Below are positions 41,846 through 49,078 of a DNA stretch of 64,000 nt, one piece after another. The notes beneath the pieces were generated by a model that was given only the letters and a program-made list of their open reading frames with translations, was not told the DNA's origin and searched no databases. The translations under genes and the position numbers were made by a program. Source of the DNA: DAIDKA01 sp963726995 (GTDB lineage: Bacteria; Pseudomonadota; Gammaproteobacteria; Steroidobacterales; Steroidobacteraceae); the NCBI GenBank assembly GCA_963726995.1, contig CAVSEP010000005.1, forward strand, positions 620,001-684,000. The letters run 5' to 3'. Each line of letters opens with the position of its first letter. Position 1 is the first letter of the stretch.

Positions 41846-43308
41846 CGCCGGCGGCAGCCAGTGCGACCGATGCGCTGCAGCGAGCCGAATCGGCGCTGCG
41901 GCGGGCGCCGGAGGATCCGGGCCTGCTGCTGCACAGAGCCCAGTGCCTGCTGGCACTGGGAGAGACATCCCGGGCGTGCGAAGTGGCGGCCGCGGCCCAG
42001 TCGCGCGCCGCCACCGATGCAGCATTGCTTGACGCCATCGGCAACCTCTTCACCCGGGCGAGCGACCAGCGTCGGGCGCTTGCGGCCTTCGAGCAGGCGG
42101 TCGCCCTGGCGCCCGATGAGCCGCATTTCATTTTCAATCGGGCGACGGTGCGACGCTTCCTGGGCGACCTCGAGGGGGCGGAGCGGGACTACGATCGTGT
42201 CATTCGGAAGAAGCCCGAGGACTATGAGGCCTATCTCAACCGTTCTGAATTGCGGGCGCAAAGCCCGGACCGCAACCATACCGGCGAGCTGGAAGCCCGG
42301 CTCGGGCGCGGTATGCCGGGGTGGCAGGGCGAGGTGGCGCTGCGCCATGCGCTGGCCAAGGAATACGAGGATCTCGCGCAGTACGAGCAGTCCTTCGAGA
42401 ACCTGGTGCGAGGGGCGCGAATGCGCCGCGAGCACCTGCGGTACGACATCGAAAAGGATGTTGCTACGGTGGACTGGATCATGGAGGCGCATGCGGACGG
42501 GGTGCCGAAAGAGGCCTCAGTGCCTGGGATCTTGGTCCCGCAGAACGGGGAGGGCGCGCCGATCTTCATCGTCGGCATGCCGCGCAGCGGCAGCACGCTC
42601 GTAGAGCGCATTCTCGGCAGTCATTCTGCCATCCGGGCGGCCGGCGAACTGCCGCACTTCGCCCTGGCGGTCGTCGCGGCCGTGATGGCCGCGTCCGGCC
42701 CCGGACGGGGCCCGATGTCGCGCCGCGATCTGGTCAGTCGGTCTGCGGCCATCGATTTCGGCGGGCTGGGAACTGACTATCTGGCGCGAGTTCGCGCCGC
42801 GGGCATCGGCACCGGGCGATTCACGGACAAGATGCCGCTCAATTACCTGTATTGCGGACTCATCCAGCGTGCGCTGCCGCGCTCGCGCATCGTGCATGTG
42901 CGGCGCGCACCCATGGCGGCCTGCTATGCCATGTTCAAGACGTTGTTCAAGGACGGCTATCCCTTCTCCTATGATCTCGAAGAGCTGGGTCGTTACTACG
43001 TCGCATATCGTCGCTTGATGGACCACTGGCGCAAGGTGTTGCCGGGTTGCATCCATGAAATGAGCTACGAGGCATTGATCGCCGACCAACGCGCCGAAAC
43101 GCGGCGCCTGCTCGAGTTCTGTGGTCTGGGTTGGGAAGAGGACTGCATGCGGTTTCATTCAAATGCCGCTGCGACCACGACAGCCAGTGCGGTCCAGGTG
43201 CGCCGGCCCCTGTATGCCACGGCCGTCGCCCAATGGCGCAACTTTGCGCGGCAGCTTGAACCGTTGAAGCGCCAGCTGGTCGCGGCGGGCATCGATGTGG
43301 AGGATTGA
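41842..43308 (+). CDS. TPR-sulfotransferase fusion
   Basis: The 488 residues open with TPR helices (about 1-140; ALAAFEQAVALAPDEPHFIFNRATVRRFLGDLEGA). A sulfotransferase domain follows, with the PAPS 5'-phosphosulfate loop IVGMPRSGSTLVERILGSH, the 3'-phosphate motif SRIVHVRRAPMAACYAMF and a C-terminal SYEALIADQRAETRRLLEFCGL. This TPR-plus-sulfotransferase arrangement is common in proteobacteria and its acceptors are usually unknown. Its start is coupled to the ABC ATPase, so it belongs to the guanidine operon. No step of the known pathway needs sulfation; it might modify an imported substrate or a protein Tyr. Confidence 0.88.
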   Translation: MTPAAASATDALQRAESALRRAPEDPGLLLHRAQCLLALGETSRACEVAAAAQSRAATDAALLDAIGNLFTRASDQRRALAAFEQAVALAPDEPHFIFNRATVRRFLGDLEGAERDYDRVIRKKPEDYEAYLNRSELRAQSPDRNHTGELEARLGRGMPGWQGEVALRHALAKEYEDLAQYEQSFENLVRGARMRREHLRYDIEKDVATVDWIMEAHADGVPKEASVPGILVPQNGEGAPIFIVGMPRSGSTLVERILGSHSAIRAAGELPHFALAVVAAVMAASGPGRGPMSRRDLVSRSAAIDFGGLGTDYLARVRAAGIGTGRFTDKMPLNYLYCGLIQRALPRSRIVHVRRAPMAACYAMFKTLFKDGYPFSYDLEELGRYYVAYRRLMDHWRKVLPGCIHEMSYEALIADQRAETRRLLEFCGLGWEEDCMRFHSNAAATTTASAVQVRRPLYATAVAQWRNFARQLEPLKRQLVAAGIDVED

Positions 43309-43317
43309 TACCAACCT

Positions 43318-44322
43318 ATGAGCCGCCAAAAATTCATCAGCTGGGTCGCCGCCGGGTTGGCAGTCATGGCCGCGCAGGCCGCGGGAGCCATGGAACACGC
43401 CAGTCTCGGGGTGGTCAACTGGATCGGCTACGGGCCGCTGTACTGCGCGGCGGCCAACGGCTCGTACCGCAAGTATGGCTGGGACGTGAGGCTCGTGACC
43501 TTCAGCGACAATTCACTGATGACGGGCGCACTCCAGGGCGGTGAGCTGGAAGCCTCGACCCTCACCTATGACCAGGTAATCACCTCCGTTTCCAAGGGCT
43601 GGAACCTCAAGGTCGTGATGCCGATCGACTATTCGTACGGCGGCGATGCGATCCTTTCCAAAGTCGCGATCCGCAACGTCAAGGACCTGAAGGGCCGTAA
43701 GGTCGCCTTCCAGCCCTCCTCACCATCGGACTTCCTGTTGGGCTACGCGCTCGCACAGGCCGGTCTGTCCCAAAGTGACGTCCGCGCCGTCAATGCCACG
43801 CCCGAGGGGGTGGTCGCGATCATGGCCAGCGGCTCCGTCGATGCCGGGGTGACCTATGAGCCCAGCGTGTCGATGATCCAGAAGCTGGGCGGCGGCAATC
43901 AGTTTCACGTGCTGCTGTCTTCACGCGAGGCGCGCGGCCTGATCATCGACGTGCTCGCCCTGAAGGAAGAAATGATCGCCAGGAATCCGCGACTGGTACA
44001 GGCGTTGATCCGCGGCACCCTGGACGGACTGGACTTCATGGATCGGGAGCCGGACAAGGCGGCGAGCCTCATCGGCCGGGCCCTCGGCATCAGTGTCGCG
44101 GACGTCAAGGCGCAGCTGCAGAACGTCGAGAACCCGCCCCTCGCGCAGCTGGGCGATGTATTCAAGAAGGCGCCAACACTGCCGTCGTTCTACGCCAGCG
44201 GCAGCATCATCGGCGGCATTCTCAAGCGGGAGGGGCAGATCCGGGCGCCACCGCCGATTGAAGCGACATTCGATGCGTCTTTCGTTACCGCGCTGCAGGC
44301 ACACCCAGGAGAACCGCGATGA
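43318..44322 (+). CDS. ABC substrate-binding protein, NMT1/SsuA-like (second copy)
   Basis: The 334-residue product has a signal peptide (FISWVAAGLAVMAAQAAGA) and the same fold as the first binding protein (LGVVNWIGYGPLYCAAANGSYRKYGWDVRLVTFSDN, VAFQPSSPSDFLLGYALAQAGL, SGSVDAGVTYEPSVSMI), but the sequences differ widely. It has no permease of its own and probably shares the one encoded at 40210, giving the importer a second substrate range, for example biuret or substituted guanidines. The following start overlaps its stop by 4 bp. Confidence 0.9.
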   Translation: MSRQKFISWVAAGLAVMAAQAAGAMEHASLGVVNWIGYGPLYCAAANGSYRKYGWDVRLVTFSDNSLMTGALQGGELEASTLTYDQVITSVSKGWNLKVVMPIDYSYGGDAILSKVAIRNVKDLKGRKVAFQPSSPSDFLLGYALAQAGLSQSDVRAVNATPEGVVAIMASGSVDAGVTYEPSVSMIQKLGGGNQFHVLLSSREARGLIIDVLALKEEMIARNPRLVQALIRGTLDGLDFMDREPDKAASLIGRALGISVADVKAQLQNVENPPLAQLGDVFKKAPTLPSFYASGSIIGGILKREGQIRAPPPIEATFDASFVTALQAHPGEPR

Positions 44323-45317
44323 ACGGGCTGTTTCGAGGCACCGGCGCTTGGCCCAATGCGGTCATGATCGCCTACACATTCGGAGGCTGGGCGTGCGGCG
44401 TGTGGCTGCTCACGCGTCCGGAAATCCTGCTGAACATGGCCGGTGTGCTGCTGACGGCGCACACACTGGTCTGTTCGGGATACATGATCCACGAGTGCGC
44501 ACATCAGAATGTGTTCGCGCGCATCGCATCGAATGATCGGCTCGGCATGCTGCTGGGCTGGCTGAACGGGGCCTGCCTGGCGGATTATCAGCGGCTCAAG
44601 ATCAAGCACCTGCGGCATCACACGGACCGTCTGGACGTGGTGACCTTCGACTATCGGGCAGTCCTCAAGCGCTTGCCGTGGATTCGCCGGCCCGTGCTGG
44701 TGCTCGAATGGGCCTATGTGCCGGTGGTGGAGCTGCTGATGCGCGCCATGGTCATAGTCTCACCGTGTCGCAACGGGACGCTACGTGACCGGGTGCGCAC
44801 GTTGGGCCTGCTGGCGGTGCGCGTGGCGTTCTGGGTGGCTTTGGCGCTGGTATCGGTCAAGGCGGTGGTGCTGTATGGGCTCGCCTATTTCATGTTTCTC
44901 CACGTGCTGCGTTTCATGGACGCCTTCCAGCACACCTACGAGGTGTTTCCTTCGCTGTCACTGTCGCCGGCGCCGGCCGATCCGCGCCGCACCCGCCAGT
45001 ATGAGTACCAGAACACCTACTCGAACCTGCTTACCGTCCGCTGGCCCTGGCTAAATCTGCTGGTGCTGAATTTCCCCTACCACAATGCGCATCACACCAA
45101 GACCGGCGTGCCGTGGTACGCGCTACCGGCGCTGCACCGGGAGCTGTACGGTGCGCAGGATCCGCAGGTCATACCTTGCCGAGAGCTGATCGTGAACTAC
45201 CACCGTCACCGGGTTAGGCGCGTCATGGCAGAGGATTACGGTTCCGTGGCCGATGGGCGGGAGCGCGCGAGCGGCTTCCTCGGAGCCGTGGGCGTGTCGT
45301 TCCTGACGGCCGTATGA
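44319..45317 (+). CDS. Fatty-acid-desaturase-like di-iron membrane enzyme
   Basis: The 332-residue integral membrane protein carries the three His boxes of the desaturase/hydroxylase superfamily: HECAH (in MIHECAHQNVF), HLRHH (in KIKHLRHHTDRLD) and NAHH (in FPYHNAHHTKTGVPWYAL), which bind two irons and activate O2. Additional His residues (FMDAFQHTYEV) fit the pattern. Members desaturate or hydroxylate lipids, alkanes or other hydrophobic amines. Both its ends overlap neighbours by 4 bp (ATGA), so it is firmly inside the guanidine operon. One possibility is oxidation of an alkylguanidine to release guanidine; no direct evidence supports this. Confidence 0.85.
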   Translation: MNGLFRGTGAWPNAVMIAYTFGGWACGVWLLTRPEILLNMAGVLLTAHTLVCSGYMIHECAHQNVFARIASNDRLGMLLGWLNGACLADYQRLKIKHLRHHTDRLDVVTFDYRAVLKRLPWIRRPVLVLEWAYVPVVELLMRAMVIVSPCRNGTLRDRVRTLGLLAVRVAFWVALALVSVKAVVLYGLAYFMFLHVLRFMDAFQHTYEVFPSLSLSPAPADPRRTRQYEYQNTYSNLLTVRWPWLNLLVLNFPYHNAHHTKTGVPWYALPALHRELYGAQDPQVIPCRELIVNYHRHRVRRVMAEDYGSVADGRERASGFLGAVGVSFLTAV

Positions 45318-45955
45318 ACTCTCAGGATACGCGCGCCCTTATCGTCATCGACATGCAGCGCGATTTCCTCGACCCTCGCGGCTACATCGGCCAAAGCGGC
45401 GTCGATGTCGGCGTCCTGCGCGCCGCGATCCCCAACGTGCGCAGGCTACTCGATGCAGCGCGATCGGCGAGTATCCATGTTGTTCATACGCGCGAAGGTC
45501 ATCGGCCGGATCTGGCCGATCTGAATCCTGCCAAGGCCCGGCGCGCCGCGGGCGCCGGGGCGAGGATCGGAAGCCAAGGCCCGCTGGGCCGGCTGCTGGT
45601 GCGCGGGGAGCCGGGGCACGAAATCATTGATGAGCTCCTGCCGCTGCCCTCGGAGGTCGTGATCGACAAGCCCGGGTTCGGCGCCTTTTATGCGACGGAT
45701 CTTGAGCTCGTATTGCGTGCCTGGGGCGTCACCGCTTTGACGTTGGCCGGAGTCACCACCGACATATGCGTGCACTCGACGCTGCGCGAGGCCGTCGATC
45801 GAGGTTTCGAGTGTCAGACGGTGGGGGATGCCTGCGCCGCCGGCGATCCTGCGATCCATGAAGCGATGCTATGCTGCATCGCAGGCGAGGGGGGCATTCT
45901 CGGTCGTGTCGTGAGTACCGAGGAGGCTGTTCAATCCTTTTCGTCAGGTGATTGA
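45314..45955 (+). CDS. biuH: Biuret-hydrolase-like cysteine hydrolase (isochorismatase fold)
   Basis: The 213-residue cytoplasmic enzyme has the catalytic triad Asp13 (VIDMQRDFL), Lys119 (VIDKPGFGAF) and Cys152 (TTDICVHST). The segments HTREGHRPDLADL, GPLGRLLVRGEPG and FYATDLELVL are the same as, or close to, those of characterised biuret amidohydrolases as I remember them. That enzyme makes allophanate and ammonia from biuret, and the product is the substrate of the allophanate hydrolase in this operon. Triuret or other ureides are alternatives. It is the last gene; its start overlaps the desaturase stop (ATGA). Confidence 0.82.
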   Translation: MNSQDTRALIVIDMQRDFLDPRGYIGQSGVDVGVLRAAIPNVRRLLDAARSASIHVVHTREGHRPDLADLNPAKARRAAGAGARIGSQGPLGRLLVRGEPGHEIIDELLPLPSEVVIDKPGFGAFYATDLELVLRAWGVTALTLAGVTTDICVHSTLREAVDRGFECQTVGDACAAGDPAIHEAMLCCIAGEGGILGRVVSTEEAVQSFSSGD

Positions 45956-46005
45956 ATCAGCAGGATCCCCTTCACGTGCCGTGCTGCGCCGCACGAGGCG
46001 AGCAA

Positions 46006-47553
46006 CTAGCGGTGACGAAACAGTATGTTGACCTCGCGGGGTATCACGTGCCCCGCGGACAACTCCTGCGAGGAGACTTGATCAAGCGCGAAAGCCGTAC
46101 CGTCGTCGACCGCAACCTTCTTGATGTCCCTCGTCTTGACGTCGGCAGAGCGCGTACCCAGATCGTCGCATGCGCCCAGCTGGACGGTATTGGACGATGA
46201 CGCGCTGGCCGAGACATTCACGATGTCCCGGGTGGCGACCAGAAGCTGTGGCGTTGAACAGGGCGACAGCACCAGCCGCAGGGACTCATCGCCGGTCAGG
46301 TTGCTGAATTCATACGGTCCAAGGACGGCAAGCTGTCCTGCTGCCATCGTAGTCGAATCGATCCGTGAACGCTGACCGGCCGGATTGATGTTGTAGATTT
46401 CCATGCGCCCGGGCATCGACGGCCGGTAAACAACGACAAAGCGATCCCCGGTGTGAAAGACGTAGGTGGCCGGATCGACGACCGTTTTCGAACCGTCCGG
46501 TGAGACGGCCTGAATCTCGTAGGCCACGCCGGCATAGAGCTTCGGCTCCAGTCCCCGTGAGGCGACCATCTGGTACGGCGTGCCCACCGCACTCGTGGGC
46601 TGGCCCGTATAGGCGTCATACACCTGGGTCGGCGGATACGCTGCATTGCCGTAGGCGCTGGGCACCGACCCCGGTGTCTGCGGCTGCGGAAATGCTCCGC
46701 CGGTACCGTAGCCCGGGGCGGTCGGATACGGACTGGTCGACTGATACGCCGACGTTGGCGGATAACCGGCGGCAGGGTTGGGCGGTTGAGACGTTGACGG
46801 GTATGCCGGAACCTGGCTCGGCGCAGGGTATGCAGTCGCCGGCGAAGTGGGGTACGGCTGCGTAGCCGCCGGGTAGACGGGCGCCTGATTTGAGGCATAA
46901 CCCTGAGGTGATGGGTACGGCGCAGTCGGGGGATAGGCCTGTGTCGGCGTATAGGCCTGTGCCGGAGCCGGGTAGGGTGAAGTTGCCGTACCGTAGGGCG
47001 ACGGATAGGGCTGCTGCACGGCATAGGGCTGCGAGGGCTGCAGCGCGCTGGTCTTGCGACTGAACCATGCCGAAATTCTACCGATGATATTTTGCGCGAT
47101 GCCGGCAATGCCGCTGGCGGCACCGGCGCCCGTGGCATTCAACAAAATCGCGATGGTACCAGCGAACAATTGCCGGATCGGATGTGCATCCTGCGGCACC
47201 GCTTGTGCCGGGTAACCCGGTTGCGGGTAGGGGGATGCCTGGGGATACGTTTGCGGCGGATAGGGGGACTGCTGGGGGTACTGCGTCTGAGGATAGGCCG
47301 GCTGTTGCTGCGGGTAGGCCGGCTGCTGCTGCGGATAGGTAGGCTGCTGCTGGGGATAGGCCGGCTGTTGTTGCGGATAAGCGGGCTGCTGTTGCGGGTA
47401 GGTGCCGGCGGGTGGGTATCCGGGATTCGCGGGAACAGCGGGCGGTGGCGACTGGGGATAGGTCGTTTGTGCGAACGCACTCTGAAACAGGAGATTCGGC
47501 AATGCGAGAATCCACAATGCCACCGCAATCGGTCCAGTCATTCCATTGCGCAT
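46006..47553 (-). CDS. Exported Pro/Gln/Tyr-rich repeat protein with DUF4384-like domain
   Basis: The 515 residues have a signal peptide (GPIAVALWILALPNLLFQSAFAQ), then tandem YPQQQPA units and a long Tyr-Pro-Ala-rich disordered region (to about 320). One hydrophobic helix lies around 130-160 (IRQLFAGTIAILLNATGAGAASGIAGIAQNIIG). The folded C-terminal domain (about 345-480, YVFHTGDRFVVVYRPSMPGRMEIYNINPAGQRSRID) resembles DUF4384. The caspase protein encoded on the other side of the divergent promoter has the same domain type, so both may act in one envelope system. The disordered tail is typical of adhesive or envelope-spanning proteins. Confidence 0.82.
   Translation of the reverse strand: MRNGMTGPIAVALWILALPNLLFQSAFAQTTYPQSPPPAVPANPGYPPAGTYPQQQPAYPQQQPAYPQQQPTYPQQQPAYPQQQPAYPQTQYPQQSPYPPQTYPQASPYPQPGYPAQAVPQDAHPIRQLFAGTIAILLNATGAGAASGIAGIAQNIIGRISAWFSRKTSALQPSQPYAVQQPYPSPYGTATSPYPAPAQAYTPTQAYPPTAPYPSPQGYASNQAPVYPAATQPYPTSPATAYPAPSQVPAYPSTSQPPNPAAGYPPTSAYQSTSPYPTAPGYGTGGAFPQPQTPGSVPSAYGNAAYPPTQVYDAYTGQPTSAVGTPYQMVASRGLEPKLYAGVAYEIQAVSPDGSKTVVDPATYVFHTGDRFVVVYRPSMPGRMEIYNINPAGQRSRIDSTTMAAGQLAVLGPYEFSNLTGDESLRLVLSPCSTPQLLVATRDIVNVSASASSSNTVQLGACDDLGTRSADVKTRDIKKVAVDDGTAFALDQVSSQELSAGHVIPREVNILFRHR
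47296..47400 (-). repeat. Five 21-bp tandem repeats encoding YPQQQPA
   Basis: Units start at 47296, 47317, 47338, 47359 and 47380, each 21 bp and encoding YPQQQP plus A or T. Copies differ mainly at third codon positions. Copy number changes keep the frame, so length variation between strains is likely. Confidence 0.85.
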
Positions 47554-47864
47554 ATCGGTTTCGCTTCCGCTCCGCGGACGACCCCGGCGGGCCGCAAACT
47601 CGATCTCAATGATTCAGATTCGTTCCAGTACAGTCGGTGCTTGCCGCCCAAAGGTTCAACGGGTGCGCAGCAGTGGCCTCTCCGTCCATCCAATTTGCCG
47701 GGCCACTCTAGCTGTTCACGACTCAAACGCAGACTTGGGCTGACAGCCCACTGAGCTTAGTATATACCCTTTGATTAGGCTACCGGCGGCACGAGCGACG
47801 GACGCCGAACCTATCGACAAAGCGACCACCGGGTATCGAACCCTCGAACCTTTACCAACTGACT
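47554..47864. promoter_or_regulatory. Divergent promoter region with inverted repeat
   Basis: The 311 bp separate the repeat protein and the sigma-factor operon. TGGGCT-GAC-AGCCCA (47736-47750) is a perfect inverted repeat overlapping CTGACA (47740-47745), a possible -35; TATATA/TATACC (47761-47768) could be the -10 for the rightward operon. No gene is seen here. The last 50 bp contain a tRNA T-arm-like stretch (GGGTTCGATACCC on the minus strand), too short to call. Confidence 0.4.
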
Positions 47865-48434
47865 ATGGACGAACAGGACGAGGCCGAGAGCACTCTGATC
47901 GCGTCGGTCGCCAAGGCAGACATGGTGGCGTTTGAGAATCTGTACCGACTCTACGAGAAGCGCGTGTACCGCTATGCCTGCACCTTCGTGCGGGATTCCG
48001 CTGCAGCCGAAGAAGTGGCGCTCGATGCCATGATGGCCGTGTGGAATGGCGCTGCGGGTTTTCGGGGCGGATCGAGAGTTTCCACCTGGATTTTTGGCAT
48101 TGTCCGTCACAAGGCTCTGGATGCAGTGAGGAAGTCCGCGCGCGATGCGCATCACGATGAGATGGAGGCCGCGGCCCAGGTTGCGGATGGCACTCCTGGG
48201 CCGGCGGATGTACTTTCGAACCGGCAGACCGCCGCGCAGACGCAGCAGGCGCTGTCCACGCTGACGCCCGAGCATCGGGAGATCCTGCATCTGGTATTTT
48301 TCGAGGAGTTGCCGTACGAGCAGATCGCGGTACTGCTCGGCATTCCGACCAACACCGTAAAGACACGCGTCTACTATGCCAAGCGGCAACTGAGGCAGGC
48401 GCTGGAGCGATCTGGTCCCGGAGGGGCGTCGTGA
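47865..48434 (+). CDS. ECF sigma factor of the caspase locus
   Basis: The 189-residue protein has region 2 (AFENLYRLYEKRVYRYACTFVRDSAAAEEVALDAMMAVWNGAAGFRGGSRVSTWIFGIVRHKALD) and region 4 (LTPEHREILHLVFFEELPYEQIAVLLGIPTNTVKTRVYYAKRQLRQAL), a normal SigE/RpoE-type ECF factor. Its stop overlaps the anti-sigma start (GTGA). Unlike the other two sigma genes here it pairs with a zinc-finger anti-sigma. Its likely targets are its own operon and perhaps the divergent DUF4384 gene. Confidence 0.93.
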   Translation: MDEQDEAESTLIASVAKADMVAFENLYRLYEKRVYRYACTFVRDSAAAEEVALDAMMAVWNGAAGFRGGSRVSTWIFGIVRHKALDAVRKSARDAHHDEMEAAAQVADGTPGPADVLSNRQTAAQTQQALSTLTPEHREILHLVFFEELPYEQIAVLLGIPTNTVKTRVYYAKRQLRQALERSGPGGAS

Positions 48435-49078
48435 TGGCGAACCTCGACACGCCCGTTCCAGATGTTCATCCGCAGGCGTTGCTTCTGCCGTGGCTTGTCA
48501 ACGGCACGCTGGGTGCTGCCGAACAGCTGCAGATGAAGGAGCATCTGGCCGGCTGCGCTGCCTGCCGCGCGGAGCTGGCCGAATTGCAGGTCATCGGCGC
48601 CCGGGTGCGGGAAGTCGGCGCACCACTTCCGCGTCACGATGGATTTCCGGCGCTTCGATCACTGCTGCGCTCTGCAGGGAACAGATCGAATGCTGCCGGG
48701 GCTCTCCTGCCGCGGACGCTGGGTCTGCGCCGCCTGTTCGTGCCCACCTGGTTGCCGGCGGCGGCGGTGACTGTGATCCTTATTCAATCCGGGGCGCTGA
48801 TCTGGGCCTTTCACCGTTCGCCCAGCGCAGGAGAGGTCGAGTCGCGTGGGGTTGCATCGCCCATCACCCGCTTGCGTCTGACCTTCAGGCCGACCGCTTC
48901 CGAGCAGGATCTGCGCGAGACTCTGGTGACCGCGCACGCGCGCCTAGTCGCGGGACCTAGCGTTACGGGTGAGTATGTGGTTGCGATTCCCACGACCGAC
49001 CCCCTGCGGGTGGAGCAGCTGCTCAGCCAATTGCGCGGGCGTGCCGCAGTTGTCCAGTCCGCGGAACGTGCGCCATGA
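48431..49078 (+). CDS. Membrane anti-sigma factor (zinc-finger HC2 type)
   Basis: From the GTG at 48431 (or ATG 48434) the 215 residues contain the cytoplasmic zinc-binding His-Cys-Cys motif MKEHLAGCAACRAEL, one membrane helix (PTWLPAAAVTVILIQSGALIWAF) and a periplasmic tail (LRLTFRPTASEQDLRETLVTAHARLVAGPSVTGEYVV) that resembles the sensing domain of similar anti-sigmas. It should hold the preceding sigma factor until an envelope signal arrives. The next gene starts in its stop (ATGA), coupling it to the caspase protein. Confidence 0.9.
   Translation: MMANLDTPVPDVHPQALLLPWLVNGTLGAAEQLQMKEHLAGCAACRAELAELQVIGARVREVGAPLPRHDGFPALRSLLRSAGNRSNAAGALLPRTLGLRRLFVPTWLPAAAVTVILIQSGALIWAFHRSPSAGEVESRGVASPITRLRLTFRPTASEQDLRETLVTAHARLVAGPSVTGEYVVAIPTTDPLRVEQLLSQLRGRAAVVQSAERAP

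Noticed and set aside
47296..47400. CRISPR-like array
   Set aside because: The 21-bp units are contiguous with no spacers and are in frame within a coding region.
47825..47864. tRNA T-arm-like sequence just before the sigma-factor start
   Set aside because: Only a short GGGTTCGATACCC motif is seen on the minus strand; acceptor, anticodon and D arms are missing and there is no matching repeat elsewhere in the window.
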